Positions 19,332 to 28,097 of a stretch of DNA of 64,000 nucleotides are shown piece by piece. The stretch comes from Rubrimonas cliftonensis (lineage in GTDB: Bacteria > Pseudomonadota > Alphaproteobacteria > Rhodobacterales > Rhodobacteraceae), in NCBI RefSeq assembly GCF_900107585.1, contig NZ_FNQM01000003.1:1-64000 (forward strand). Reading direction: 5' to 3'. The number at the start of each line of letters is the position of its first letter. The stretch's first letter is position 1. Under the pieces are notes generated by a model that saw nothing but the letters and a program-made list of their open reading frames with translations, had not been told where the DNA came from and did not search any database. The translations under genes and the position numbers were made by a program.

Positions 19332-19897
19332 CAGGCGTCCTCCCCGGCGTCTGCGTCCGGCACTCCGAAGGGCCGGTCGACGCCCAGCACCACCCCCGCA
19401 AGGTCAGCGGCGAGCTGCAGGATGAACAGGCCGAAGCCGACGGGCAGCGCGAGGTAGGGTATCCAGAGCTTCACGCCCCAGACCGTCTCCGAGCGCCAGC
19501 CCCGCTCCCACGCCATCAGCCACAACTCGAAACCGTGGAAGAACATCACCCCGAGAACGGCGAGCGAGAGGCACAGCACCACCGCCGCCAGCACCCGTCG
19601 CGCCGCCATCGGCAGCGCCAGCGGCACCAGGTCGACATTCACATGGCCACGCAGATACTGGACATAGGGCAGCCCGAGCATCGTCGCCCCGACCATCAGG
19701 TAGATCACCGCCTCGGTCTGCCAGATGGTCGACCCGCCTAGAACATAGCGGATGAAGATCATCTGGCAGGTGATCAGCACCGAGGCGAGGATCATCAGCG
19801 AGGCGACAAGGCCGCAGGCCTGCGACAGCCAGCCGATCGCGCGAAGGGCGGCCACGCCGCCATGGCGCGCGCGCGTCGTCTCAGTCTGCGCCGTCAT
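19331..19897 (-). CDS. matQ: TRAP transporter small permease (malonate)
   Basis: A 188-aa DctQ-type subunit with four transmembrane helices, including MILASVLITCQMIFIRYVLG and YLMVGATMLGLPYVQYLRGH. The motif MIFIRYVLGGSTIWQTEA is characteristic of DctQ. It overlaps the large permease by one base and follows the binding-protein gene after 39 bp, a gap that contains a small tandem duplication of a 12-bp CCCTCACCGCGT unit. Confidence 0.9.
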   Translation of the reverse strand: MTAQTETTRARHGGVAALRAIGWLSQACGLVASLMILASVLITCQMIFIRYVLGGSTIWQTEAVIYLMVGATMLGLPYVQYLRGHVNVDLVPLALPMAARRVLAAVVLCLSLAVLGVMFFHGFELWLMAWERGWRSETVWGVKLWIPYLALPVGFGLFILQLAADLAGVVLGVDRPFGVPDADAGEDA

Positions 19898-19936
19898 GGC
19901 CGCGCGCCCCAGTCCCTCACCGCGTCCCTCACCGCG

Positions 19937-20923
19937 TCACTCGACCGAAAGCGCGAGGTCGAGCAGTTTCTGCCCGTCGGGCGTGCTCTCGACGAACGCC
20001 TTGTAGGACGTCTGTTTTGCAAGCTCGCGCCAGGCGTCGAAGTCCTCGCTGGTCATCTGCGCGATCTCGACGCCGTTCTTGCGGAACACCTCGACAGAGG
20101 CTGCGTCCTCCTTCTTGGCCTCTTCGAGATAGAACGCCTCGGCCTTGGCGGCGCCTGCGCGCAGCGCGGCCTGCTGTTCGGCGGTCAGGCCGTCGAAGGT
20201 CGACTTGTTCATCAGCACGGGTTGATACATGAACCACAGCGCGACATCCCCGGCGGGGGTGTAGCACGCCACCTGCTCATAGAGGCGGAAGCTCACGAAG
20301 GAGGAGGACGAGGTGTTCACCGCCTGGAGAACGCCGGTCTGCATCGCGTTGTAGACCTCCGACGACGCCATCGAGGCGATCGACGCGCCGGCGCCCGCCA
20401 GCATCTGCTCAAAGGCCTTGCCGGCGGCGCGGGTCTGCAGGCCGGCGATGTCCTCGGGCTTGGTGATGCAGCCGTCCTTGCCGGCGAAACCGCCCGCGAG
20501 ATAGCCGTCCACCAGCACCATCACGTCGTCTTCGGCCATGATCTCGCCGATCGCGTCCATGAACGGCGACTCGTTGAGGCGCGCGGCGTGGTCGTGGTTC
20601 TTCACGAGGCCCGGCATCAGCGTGAGGTTGTAGGCCGGTCGCTCGCCGCCTGCGTAGGAGAGCGGCAGCACGGTCATGTCGAGCTGGCCGCGGCTGAGGG
20701 GGCGGTACTGCTCGCTCGCCTTGAACAGCGACTGGCTGGGGAAGATGCGGATTTCAAGATCGACGTCAGCCGCCGCGACATGGTCGGCGACGATCTGGGC
20801 GACCTTGTGGCGCACGTCGCTCGTGGACCACTGGTGGCTGAGGCGCAGTTCAGCGGCGCCGGCGAATGCAGCGCCGAAAGCTGCGATTGCGGCGACGGCG
20901 GCGCCGACAAGAGTGCGATTCAT
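19937..20923 (-). CDS. matP: TRAP transporter substrate-binding protein (malonate)
   Basis: DctP-type periplasmic binding protein, 328 aa, with a signal peptide ending GAAFAGA before AELRLSHQW. The family segments ISRGQLDM-like (RPLSRGQLDMTVLPLSYAGG) and LQTRAAGKAFEQ are present. The arginine in the second normally forms a salt bridge with the substrate carboxylate, which fits malonate. GGGAG lies upstream of the ATG at 20923. It is the first gene of the run and is transcribed away from the GntR regulator. Confidence 0.92.
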   Translation of the reverse strand: MNRTLVGAAVAAIAAFGAAFAGAAELRLSHQWSTSDVRHKVAQIVADHVAAADVDLEIRIFPSQSLFKASEQYRPLSRGQLDMTVLPLSYAGGERPAYNLTLMPGLVKNHDHAARLNESPFMDAIGEIMAEDDVMVLVDGYLAGGFAGKDGCITKPEDIAGLQTRAAGKAFEQMLAGAGASIASMASSEVYNAMQTGVLQAVNTSSSSFVSFRLYEQVACYTPAGDVALWFMYQPVLMNKSTFDGLTAEQQAALRAGAAKAEAFYLEEAKKEDAASVEVFRKNGVEIAQMTSEDFDAWRELAKQTSYKAFVESTPDGQKLLDLALSVE

Positions 20924-21009
20924 GACGTTTCTCCCGGTTGACCGCAGGGTCTGAGCGCCCCGCGTAACGACCCTGCGACAACAGCGCAGAATGCGCACAC
21001 AGTCAATCA

Positions 21010-21023
21010 TTCTGTATGCAGAA
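21010..21023. promoter_or_regulatory. Candidate MatR operator
   Basis: TTCTGTATGCAGAA is a 14-bp palindrome with perfect 5-bp arms, lying in the 127-bp gap between matP and the GntR gene. Its layout (TTCTG-N4-CAGAA with TAT at the centre) resembles the TCTTGTATACACGA site described for rhizobial MatR. The position suits repression of both divergent promoters. Confidence 0.55.
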
Positions 21024-21050
21024 GTCCAAAACTCGTCTATTGTCATGCAC

Positions 21051-21752
21051 ATGAAGGAAGTTTCTGGCGCGCGTTGCACGACTCGCACCCTGCGCGACAG
21101 GCTGGAGGAGCTCGTCCTCACCGGCGCCTTCGCCCCCGGCGCGCGGCTGGAGGAGACCGCGCTGGCCGAGCGTTTCGGCGTGTCCCGCACCCCGGTGCGC
21201 GAGGCGCTGGCCCAGCTCGGCGAGGCGGGGCTCGTGGTGATCCGCCCGAGACGGGGCGCCGTGGTCGCCGCGCTGACGCCGCGGCGGCTGATCGAGATGT
21301 TCGAGGTGATGGCCGAACTTGAGGCGATGTGCGCCCGCCATGCCGCGCGCAGGGCGGGCGGGCGCTCCCTGGCGGCGATCCGGCGCACGCATGAGCTCTG
21401 CGCCTCGGCGGCGCGGACGGGCGACGTCGACGCCTACTATTATGAGAACGAGGCGTTCCACGAAGCCATCCGCGCCGCGTCGCGGCAGGATTTCCTCGTC
21501 GAACAGGCGGGCGCGCTCCAACGCCGGCTGCGCGCCCATCGGCGGCACCAGCTGCGCGCGCGCGACCGCATCGCCGCGTCGCTGGCCGAGCATGACGCCA
21601 TCGTGGCCGCCATCGAGGCAGCCGACGGAGAGGCGGCGGCGGCCGCCATGCGCGGCCATGTGGCCGTGCAGGGCGCGCGTTTCGCCGACATGCTCGCCGC
21701 CCTTGATCCCGATGCGGCGGCCGAGGCCGCCGTCTCTGACGCAGCCGTGTAG
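21051..21752 (+). CDS. matR: GntR-family regulator of malonate genes
   Basis: A 233-aa FadR/FCD-type regulator. Residues about 10-75 form the winged helix-turn-helix (LEETALAERFGVSRTPVREA, then LAQLGEAGLVVIRPRRGAVV). The rest is an all-helical FCD ligand domain, with FHEAIRAASRQDFLVEQAG and the expected acidic/histidine metal-site pattern EHDAIVAAIEAADGEAA. It faces matP across a palindromic site. In Rhizobium the homologous MatR represses the mat genes until malonate binds. The start could also be the ATG six bases upstream; neither has a strong ribosome site. Confidence 0.87.
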   Translation: MKEVSGARCTTRTLRDRLEELVLTGAFAPGARLEETALAERFGVSRTPVREALAQLGEAGLVVIRPRRGAVVAALTPRRLIEMFEVMAELEAMCARHAARRAGGRSLAAIRRTHELCASAARTGDVDAYYYENEAFHEAIRAASRQDFLVEQAGALQRRLRAHRRHQLRARDRIAASLAEHDAIVAAIEAADGEAAAAAMRGHVAVQGARFADMLAALDPDAAAEAAVSDAAV

Positions 21753-21794
21753 CCTGGGCGGTTGGCGGGCGCGAAGACGCGGCTATGATGCTTG

Positions 21795-21824
21795 GGCCGG
21801 CGGCCGGGCGGGCCGCCGCCGGCC
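21795..21824 (+). terminator. GC hairpin between matR and the ceramidase-like gene
   Basis: GGCCGGCGGC (21795-21804) pairs perfectly with GCCGCCGGCC (21815-21824) over a ten-base loop, 42 bases after the matR stop. No T-run follows, and the next start codon is only 20 bases on. It could end matR transcripts or shield the next ribosome site. Confidence 0.45.
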
Positions 21825-21843
21825 GAACTGAGCGGAGACCGCG

Positions 21844-22527
21844 ATGAACTGGACCGCCCCGGTTGACATCTACTGCGAAAGGCTGGGGCCGGGACTTCTC
21901 GCCGAGCCGCTGAACGCCGTAACCAACGCCGCCTTCCTCGTGGCGGCCTGGCTGGCATGGCGGGCGGCGAAGGCGCGGGGTCGGCTCGACTGGCCGATGT
22001 GGACGCTCATCGGCCTGACGGCGGCGATAGGCGTCGGCTCGACGCTGTTTCACACGTTCGCCCAGCGGTGGGCGGGTGCGGCCGACGTCATCCCGATCCT
22101 GCTGTTCATCGTCACCTATTTCGGCCTTTCGATCTGGCGCTTCTTCGGCGCGCGCGCGGCGGAGGCTGTGGCGCTGGCGGCGGGGTTCCTGTTCTTCGCA
22201 ACGGGCCTGCGGGCGGCGGCGGGCGGCGCGCTGCCGGACGCGCTGCAGCCCGCCGTCGGCTATCTGCCGGCGCTCGTCGCGCTGGGAATGTGCGGCGCGC
22301 TCCTGCTGGCGCGGCGCCACCGCGTCGGCTGGCGGCTGCTCGGAGCGACGGCGCTCTTCACCGCCTCGCTCACGTTCCGCTCGCTCGACATGGCGGTGTG
22401 CGAGGGCTTCCCGACCGGCACGCATTTCATGTGGCACATCCTGAACGGCTGCGTGCTGGGCACGCTGCTCTTCGCCTGGATCGGCCATGGCGCGGCGCCC
22501 GTTGCGAAACAGGCTCCGGCGGGCTAA
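21844..22527 (+). CDS. Ceramidase-domain membrane protein
   Basis: A 227-aa integral membrane protein with about seven hydrophobic segments. It carries the conserved polar motifs of the alkaline ceramidase/CREST superfamily: [45 protein letters not shown] and [12 protein letters not shown]. The histidines and aspartate of these motifs form the zinc site in that family, and all are present. Expected activity is hydrolysis of an amide or similar bond in a membrane lipid. Bacterial members are little studied and the substrate here is unknown. Confidence 0.83.
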   Translation: MNWTAPVDIYCERLGPGLLAEPLNAVTNAAFLVAAWLAWRAAKARGRLDWPMWTLIGLTAAIGVGSTLFHTFAQRWAGAADVIPILLFIVTYFGLSIWRFFGARAAEAVALAAGFLFFATGLRAAAGGALPDALQPAVGYLPALVALGMCGALLLARRHRVGWRLLGATALFTASLTFRSLDMAVCEGFPTGTHFMWHILNGCVLGTLLFAWIGHGAAPVAKQAPAG

Positions 22528-22560
22528 CCCCTCGACCGTCTCAGGTTTCGGGGGAACGGC

Positions 22561-22848
22561 ATGGCGGTCGACAAGGCGACGGTGCGGCGCGTAGCGCATC
22601 TGGCGCGCATCCGCGTGGACGAGGACCATCTCGCGCCGATGGCGCAGGAACTCTCGCGCATCCTGGCCTTCGCCGAGCAGCTCGCGGAGGTGAACGTCGA
22701 CGGCGTCGAGCCGATGACCTCCGTCACCCCCATGGCGCTCAGGATGCGCGAGGACGTCGTGACCGAGGGCGACGCCCGCGACGCCGTGCTAGCCAACGCG
22801 CCGCTCACCCGCGGAGGCTTCTTCGCCGTGCCGAAGGTGGTGGAATGA
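22561..22848 (+). CDS. gatC: Asp-tRNA(Asn)/Glu-tRNA(Gln) amidotransferase subunit C
   Basis: A 95-aa subunit that wraps around GatA and stabilises the GatCAB complex, which converts misacylated Glu-tRNA(Gln) or Asp-tRNA(Asn) to the amides. It shows [17 protein letters not shown], then [20 protein letters not shown] and [11 protein letters not shown]. Its TGA overlaps the ATG of gatA (ATGA). gatB is not adjacent. Confidence 0.95.
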   Translation: MAVDKATVRRVAHLARIRVDEDHLAPMAQELSRILAFAEQLAEVNVDGVEPMTSVTPMALRMREDVVTEGDARDAVLANAPLTRGGFFAVPKVVE

Positions 22849-24332
22849 CCGCGCTCAACGCCCTCACCATCGCCGAGGCGCGCGACGGCCTGCGCCGCGG
22901 CGATTTTTCCGCGCGCGAAATCACAGACGCGTGCATCACGGCCATCGACGCCGCCGACGCGCTCAACGCCTTCGTCACCAAGACGCCAGAGAAGGCGCTG
23001 GCCATGGCCGACGCCGCCGACGCGAGGCTGAAGGCCGGCGACGCGCCGGCGATGTGCGGCGTGCCGGTGGGGATCAAGGATCTGTTCTGCACCGAAGGCG
23101 TCCGCGCCCAGGCGGCCTCCGACATCCTGCGCGGGTTCAAGCCGCCCTACGAGAGCACCGTCACCCGCAGGCTGTGGGACGACGGCGCCGTGATGCTCGG
23201 CAAGCTCAACATGGACGAGTTCGCCATGGGCTCGTCCAACGAGACCTCCGCCTACGGCCCCGTCGCCTCGCCCTGGCGGCGCCGCGGCGACAATCGCCCC
23301 TTGACGCCAGGCGGCTCCTCCGGCGGCTCCGCGGCGGCGGTGAGCGCCGACCTCTGCCTCGCCGCCACCGGCACGGACACCGGCGGCTCGATCCGCCAGC
23401 CGGCCGCCTTCACCGGCATCGTCGGCTTGAAGCCGACCTATGGCCGCTGCTCGCGCTGGGGGGTCGTCGCCTTCGCCTCCTCGCTCGACCAGGCCGGCCC
23501 GATGACCAAGACGGTGCGAGACGCCGCGATCATGCTGCAGGCCATCGCCGGTGAGGACGCGAAGGACAGCACCTCCGCGCCCATCCCCGTGCCCGACTTC
23601 GAGGCGGCGCTGACCGGCGACGTCCGCGGCCGGCGCATCGGCGTGCCGAAGGAGTACCGGCTCGACGGGATGCCGGCGGAGATCGAGGCGCTGTGGGCGA
23701 AGGGCCGCGCCATGCTCGCCGACGCGGGGGCGGAGATCGTCGACATCTCGCTGCCCCATACGAAATACGCCCTGCCCGCCTACTACATCATCGCGCCGGC
23801 GGAGGCCTCGTCGAACCTCGCCCGCTACGACGGCGTGCGCTACGGGCTACGGGCCGAACTGCAGCCCGGCGACGACATGACGGACCTCTACGAGCGCAGC
23901 CGCGCCGAAGGTTTCGGGGCGGAGGTCAAGCGGCGCGTGATGATCGGCGCCTATGTGCTCAGCGCGGGCTACTACGACGCCTATTACCTGCGCGCACAGA
24001 AGGTCCGCACGCTCATCCGGCGCGATTTCGAGCAGGCGTTCGACGCCGGCGTCGACGCGATCCTGACGCCTGCGACGCCCTCGGCCGCCTTCGCGCTCGG
24101 CGAGGTGGGCGGGGACGACCCGGTGGCGATGTATCTCAACGACGTGTTCACCGTGACGGTGAACCTCGCGGGGCTGCCTGCGATCTCGGTGCCGGCGGGG
24201 ATGAACGAGGCTGGGCTGCCCCTCGGCCTCCAGCTCATCGGCCAGCCCTGGGGCGAGGCGGCGCTGCTGAACGACGCCTGCGCGCTGGAGAACGCGGCCG
24301 GCGCGCGCCCCCGTCCCGGCGCCTGGTGGTGA
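22845..24332 (+). CDS. gatA: Asp-tRNA(Asn)/Glu-tRNA(Gln) amidotransferase subunit A
   Basis: Amidase-signature enzyme (495 aa) that releases ammonia from glutamine for the GatCAB reaction. The Ser-cisSer-Lys triad is visible: Lys in [14 protein letters not shown], the serines in [17 protein letters not shown] and the [16 protein letters not shown] segment. The C-terminal region has [20 protein letters not shown]. The ATG overlaps gatC by four bases. It is full length. Confidence 0.96.
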   Translation: MTALNALTIAEARDGLRRGDFSAREITDACITAIDAADALNAFVTKTPEKALAMADAADARLKAGDAPAMCGVPVGIKDLFCTEGVRAQAASDILRGFKPPYESTVTRRLWDDGAVMLGKLNMDEFAMGSSNETSAYGPVASPWRRRGDNRPLTPGGSSGGSAAAVSADLCLAATGTDTGGSIRQPAAFTGIVGLKPTYGRCSRWGVVAFASSLDQAGPMTKTVRDAAIMLQAIAGEDAKDSTSAPIPVPDFEAALTGDVRGRRIGVPKEYRLDGMPAEIEALWAKGRAMLADAGAEIVDISLPHTKYALPAYYIIAPAEASSNLARYDGVRYGLRAELQPGDDMTDLYERSRAEGFGAEVKRRVMIGAYVLSAGYYDAYYLRAQKVRTLIRRDFEQAFDAGVDAILTPATPSAAFALGEVGGDDPVAMYLNDVFTVTVNLAGLPAISVPAGMNEAGLPLGLQLIGQPWGEAALLNDACALENAAGARPRPGAWW

Positions 24333-24360
24333 GGACGGGCTCGGGGATGAACCGATAGGA

Positions 24361-24374
24361 TTGACTTCGATCAA
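24361..24374. promoter_or_regulatory. FNR/Crp-type box upstream of the MarR gene
   Basis: TTGACTTCGATCAA fits TTGAY-N4-RTCAA, differing by one base from the perfect FnrL consensus. It lies 29 bases after gatA and 59 bases before the MarR start codon, so it could serve an oxygen- or NO-responsive promoter. It may be chance. Confidence 0.4.
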
Positions 24375-24432
24375 GGCGGGTGGCGGAGCGGGGTGGTCAA
24401 GTTCGGAACTGGATCATATTCGGAGCCGAAGC

Positions 24433-25095
24433 ATGAGCGCACCAGCCAAGCCACTGACAGCCTCGGTCGCGGGCGAGCGAGCCCATGGCGGCGGCGCCGA
24501 ACATGGATCCTGCCCGATCCGCGAGATCCTCGTCGAACTCTCGGCGACAGCGCAGATGAGCCGCGCCTACGCCGAGAACCTGCTGCCAAGGGGCCTCTCG
24601 CTCTCGACCTTCATCGTGCTCGATCATCTGTGCGACCGCGCCGCCGGCGCCACGCCGATGCGCGTGGCGCGCGCGCTGGGCATTCCCAAGGCGAGCCTGA
24701 CGAACACGCTCGCCAGCCTCGCCCGGATGAAGTGCCTCGCCATGCGCCCGGACCCGCGCGACGGCCGCGGCAAGCAGATCTTCGTGACCGAGGCCGGGCG
24801 CGAGACTCGCGACGCGGCGCTCTCCGCGCTCCATGGCGACGCAGAAGCAGTGTGCGCGACGATGGCCCGGGTCTCGGGCCGCGGCGCCGCGGAGACCGCC
24901 GCCGAACTGCGCGGCGGCCTCGCGGCGATTCGGGCCGCGCTGGCCCCCCCCGGCGCGGAGAGGGCCGGCGAGAAGCCAGACCCCTGCGGCGCGCCGCCTC
25001 ACGACTGCGAGGAAAGCGCGGCGATCCTGTCTATGAGCGCCTCGAAGGCCGCCGCATTGTCGAACGACAACCGCACCGGCAGAGCCAGAACCTGA
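24433..25095 (+). CDS. MarR-family transcriptional regulator
   Basis: A 220-aa protein with the MarR winged helix: GLSLSTFIVLDHLCDRA, TPMRVARALGIPKASLTN (recognition helix) and MRPDPRDGRGKQIFVTEAGR (wing, residues about 95-120). A cysteine-containing tail (DPCGAPPHDCEES) extends beyond the usual MarR length. The ATG at 24433 has GGAG seven bases upstream. Its last 97 bases overlap the 3-prime end of the convergent lpxK gene. No target gene is obvious nearby. Confidence 0.85.
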   Translation: MSAPAKPLTASVAGERAHGGGAEHGSCPIREILVELSATAQMSRAYAENLLPRGLSLSTFIVLDHLCDRAAGATPMRVARALGIPKASLTNTLASLARMKCLAMRPDPRDGRGKQIFVTEAGRETRDAALSALHGDAEAVCATMARVSGRGAAETAAELRGGLAAIRAALAPPGAERAGEKPDPCGAPPHDCEESAAILSMSASKAAALSNDNRTGRART

Positions 25096-26009
25096 GAGCG
25101 GCAGGCGGCCGACAGCCGCGCGGCGTCCTTCTCGGTCGTCACCAGCATCGCGTCGGCGGCGCGCGCCTCCTCGATCATGCGGCGCAGGATGCGCGGCGCG
25201 TAGGGCGCGTGGTCCGGAAAGGCGTGAGTCGCGACGAGGCGCGCGCCGAGCGCGCGGAGGGTCCGGAAGAACTTCTCGGGGCGACCGATACCGGCGAAGG
25301 CGACGACGTCGGCGCCGTCCAGCGGCATGGCGGCGGCGAGCGGCTCCAGCCGCGCGCGCAGCGGCGCGAGCCGCGCGAGCGCAGGCCAGTCGCCCAGGGT
25401 CCGCGCCGCCTCAGCGCCGTCGCCGATCAGGATCGCGGCGTCGGCGCGCGCCAGTCCGGCCGCGACGGGCTCGCGAAGGGGGCCGGCGGGGATCACGCGG
25501 CCGTTGCCGAAGCCGGCCCCGGCGTCCACCACCACGATGGACAGATCCTTGCGCAGCCGCGGGTTCTGGAAACCGTCGTCCAGCAGCGCGAGGCGCGCGC
25601 CGGCGCGCGCCGCCGCGCGCACGCCGGCGGCGCGGTCGCGCGAGACCCATGTCGGCGCCCAGAGCGCGAGCAGCAGGGGCTCGTCGCCCACCTCCGACGC
25701 GGCGTCGGCCAGCGGGTCCACCCGCCGCGGGCCGCGCGCGGCGCCGCCATGGCCGCGGCTGACGACATGGACGGCGACGCCGCGCCCGGCGAGCGCCTGC
25801 GCCAGCGCGATGGTGGTGGGCGTCTTGCCGGCGCCGCCGGCGGTAAGGTTGCCGACGCAGACGACGGGTATCGCCGCCTTCTCGGCCCGGATCAGCCGCC
25901 AGCGCAGCGCCGTCGCCAGCCGCCAGACGAGCGACAGCGGCCAGAGCGCCAGCGCGGCCGGGCCGGGCGAGCCGGGCGGCCGGCTCCAGAACGCCGGGGC
26001 GCGCATCAC
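24999..26009 (-). CDS. lpxK: Tetraacyldisaccharide 4'-kinase
   Basis: Phosphorylates the lipid A disaccharide precursor at the 4-prime position, on the inner-membrane face. The 336-aa protein has the Walker A region VCVGNLTAGGAGKTPTTIAL, then LLDDGFQNPRLRKDLSIVVV and VVAFAGIGRPEKFFRTL. An N-terminal hydrophobic anchor is present (ALALWPLSLVWRLATAL). The start is GTGATG: the GTG at 26009 overlaps the waaA stop as GTGA, while the ATG three bases on gives TGATG; either is possible. Confidence 0.94.
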   Translation of the reverse strand: MMRAPAFWSRPPGSPGPAALALWPLSLVWRLATALRWRLIRAEKAAIPVVCVGNLTAGGAGKTPTTIALAQALAGRGVAVHVVSRGHGGAARGPRRVDPLADAASEVGDEPLLLALWAPTWVSRDRAAGVRAAARAGARLALLDDGFQNPRLRKDLSIVVVDAGAGFGNGRVIPAGPLREPVAAGLARADAAILIGDGAEAARTLGDWPALARLAPLRARLEPLAAAMPLDGADVVAFAGIGRPEKFFRTLRALGARLVATHAFPDHAPYAPRILRRMIEEARAADAMLVTTEKDAARLSAACRSQVLALPVRLSFDNAAAFEALIDRIAALSSQS

Positions 26010-27316
26010 GTCGCCGCTCCGGCCGGCGGCGGCGGCGGCGCAAGCGCCGCGAGGGCCTCCGCCATGCGCGCAGCCACGCCAGGGTCCGGCGCAAGCGCGA
26101 GCCGCCCGGCGGCGGCGTCCGCGGCGGCCGCCGGCGCCAGCCCGCCGCCGGGCTGAACGGCCTGCGTCAGGGCCGCCGCGATCGTCGCGGCGCCATCGAC
26201 GGCGCGGGCGCAGGCCCCCAGCGCGGCGTAGGCGTCAGCGAAATTCGCGACATGGGGTCCATGCGCCACCAGCGCCCCGAGCGACGCCGGCTCGTACGGG
26301 TTGTGGCCTCCGACAGGCGTCAGCGAGCCGCCGACGAAAACGAAGGGCGCGAGCCGCAGCCACAGCCCCATCTCGCCGAACGTGTCGGCGACGTAGAGCG
26401 CCGTATCCGGCGCGGGCGTCTCACCGATGGATCGACGCGCGACGGCGAGCATGGCAGCGGCGGCCTCTGCGGCGATGGCGCCGCCCCGCTCGGCATGGCG
26501 CGGCGCGACGAGGGTCAGCAGGCCGGGCAGGCGGCCGCAGGCGGCGAGGTGCGCCGCGATCGCCGCGGCCTCCTCGCCGGGATGCGTGCTGACGGCGGCC
26601 CAGACCGGCCGTCCGGCGAGCGCGTCGCGCAGCGCCCGCAAGGCCTCGTCGTCGGCCTCCGGCGGCGAGGCCGACGACTTGAGCGGACCTGCGACGACCA
26701 CCCGATCGAGCCTCGCGCCGAGCCTCGTCAGGCGCTCGGCGCTGGGCGCGTCTTGGGCGAGCGCCAGCGACACGCGCGCCATCATCGCCCGCGCCAAGCC
26801 GGGCGCCCGCCCCCATCGCGCCGCCGAACGTTCCGAGAGACGCGCGTTCGCCAGCGCGACCTTCGCGCCGGCGCGCTCGGCCGCGACCAGCGTCGCGGGC
26901 CAGAGCTCGCTGTCGATCCGCACCGCGAGACAGGGCCGCCAGTGGGCCAGAAAACGCTGCAGAAAGGGCCAGACGTCCACCGGCGCGAACTGGTGGACGA
27001 CCGACTTCGGCAGCCTCGGGCCCAGCGCCTGCGCGCTCGCGCGCGTGCCCGTCGTGAGCAGGAAGGCGAGGTCGGGCCGCCGCGCCGCCATCGCCTCGAT
27101 GAGCGTCAGCGCGGCCAGCCCCTCGCCGACGCTCGCGCCGTGCACCCAGACGAGCGGGCCCTCGGGTCGCTCTGCGGAGGCGCGGCCCATGCGCTCGCCG
27201 AGACGCGCCGCGTCCTCCTTGCCGCGCGCCGCGCGCCGCGCGAGCAACAGCCGCGCCAGCGGCGCCGCCATGCGCGAGGCGGCAAGATAGAGGCTCAGCG
27301 CGGGCGACAGGGTCAC
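26006..27316 (-). CDS. waaA: 3-deoxy-D-manno-octulosonic acid (Kdo) transferase
   Basis: GT30 glycosyltransferase (436 aa) that adds Kdo to lipid IVA in LPS core synthesis. It has an N-terminal membrane anchor, VWVHGASVGEGLAALTLIEA, HQFAPVDVWPFLQRFLAHWR, SELWPATLVAAERAG, and the nucleotide-sugar region VFVGGSLTPVGGHNPYEPAS. It begins with a GTG overlapping the stop of the acyltransferase gene (GTGA) and runs directly into lpxK, so these three genes are translationally coupled. Confidence 0.94.
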   Translation of the reverse strand: MTLSPALSLYLAASRMAAPLARLLLARRAARGKEDAARLGERMGRASAERPEGPLVWVHGASVGEGLAALTLIEAMAARRPDLAFLLTTGTRASAQALGPRLPKSVVHQFAPVDVWPFLQRFLAHWRPCLAVRIDSELWPATLVAAERAGAKVALANARLSERSAARWGRAPGLARAMMARVSLALAQDAPSAERLTRLGARLDRVVVAGPLKSSASPPEADDEALRALRDALAGRPVWAAVSTHPGEEAAAIAAHLAACGRLPGLLTLVAPRHAERGGAIAAEAAAAMLAVARRSIGETPAPDTALYVADTFGEMGLWLRLAPFVFVGGSLTPVGGHNPYEPASLGALVAHGPHVANFADAYAALGACARAVDGAATIAAALTQAVQPGGGLAPAAAADAAAGRLALAPDPGVAARMAEALAALAPPPPPAGAAT

Positions 27317-28092
27317 TTTGCGTCGGGCCGGGCGTCGGGGCGGTCGTCGAGCCCGCCTTCGTCCCAGGCCCCGCGGTCGTCCGCCGCCGGTTCGGGCTCG
27401 CGCCCGACAAGCGCGTCGGCGCGCAGGGTCAGCGCCGTCAGAGCCGCCTCGACGGCCGCGCGATGCGCCGCGACCGCTTCCGGCCCCGCGCCCCGCGGCG
27501 CGATCGGCTCTCCCGCCAGCATCACGCCACGGTCGAAGGGGACGGGGATCAGGAAGCCGTCCCAGCTGCCAGCCCGGCGGCCGCGACGCGTCGAGATCGC
27601 GAACGGCACCACCTGCGCCGAGGTCAGCGCGGAGAGCGCCGCGACGCCCGGCTTCACGCGCAGCCGCGGGCCGCGCGGCCCGTCCACCGCGATGGCCACG
27701 ACGCCGCCCTCCCGCACCGCGCGGACCGTGGCGACCGCCGCCGCCCTGCCCTGCTTGTCCTTGCCCGGCTTGCCCGGATCGGCGCTGGAGCCCCGGATCA
27801 GCGAGACGCCGAAGCGCCGCGTGAGCGCGGCGATCACGTCGCCGTCCCGGTTCGCGGAGATCATCGCCCAGCTCCGCCTACCCTCCGGCGCGGCGAGGGC
27901 GGAGAAGGCGAGGCGGTTATGCCAGACGGCCACCAGAAAGCCCTCGGCGCCCGCGAGCGCCGCCTCGACGCCCGGCGCCCGTTCGACGCGCCAGCGCGTC
28001 GTGCGCCAGCAGAGCGTGATGTAGCCCCACGCCAGCGCGCCGGCCGCCTCGCGCCCGAACGCTCCGAACAGCGCCCTCGGCCGCAGGTCCAT
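27313..28092 (-). CDS. Lysophospholipid acyltransferase family protein (DUF374)
   Basis: A 259-aa membrane-associated acyltransferase-like protein. The HxxxxD-type motif is represented by VAVWHNRLAFSALA; AMISANRDGDVIAALTRRFG, RAVREGGVVAIAVDGPRGPR and GVAALSALTSAQVVPFAIST match the DUF374 family. It probably modifies lipid A or a phospholipid, consistent with its coupling to waaA and lpxK. The C-terminus is an acidic, aspartate-rich tail. The ATG at 28092 follows the DUF4170 stop by five bases. Confidence 0.85.
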   Translation of the reverse strand: MDLRPRALFGAFGREAAGALAWGYITLCWRTTRWRVERAPGVEAALAGAEGFLVAVWHNRLAFSALAAPEGRRSWAMISANRDGDVIAALTRRFGVSLIRGSSADPGKPGKDKQGRAAAVATVRAVREGGVVAIAVDGPRGPRLRVKPGVAALSALTSAQVVPFAISTRRGRRAGSWDGFLIPVPFDRGVMLAGEPIAPRGAGPEAVAAHRAAVEAALTALTLRADALVGREPEPAADDRGAWDEGGLDDRPDARPDAK

Positions 28093-28097
28093 GGGCG

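Noticed and set aside
17946-19457. 503-codon plus-strand frame across the TRAP permeases
   Set aside because: Translation is rich in Arg, Asp, His and Gln without domains; the opposite strand encodes membrane proteins with full motifs.
20991-21050. Longer MatR starting at the ATG at 20991
   Set aside because: The added 20 residues would run through the candidate operator and match no GntR family N-terminus.
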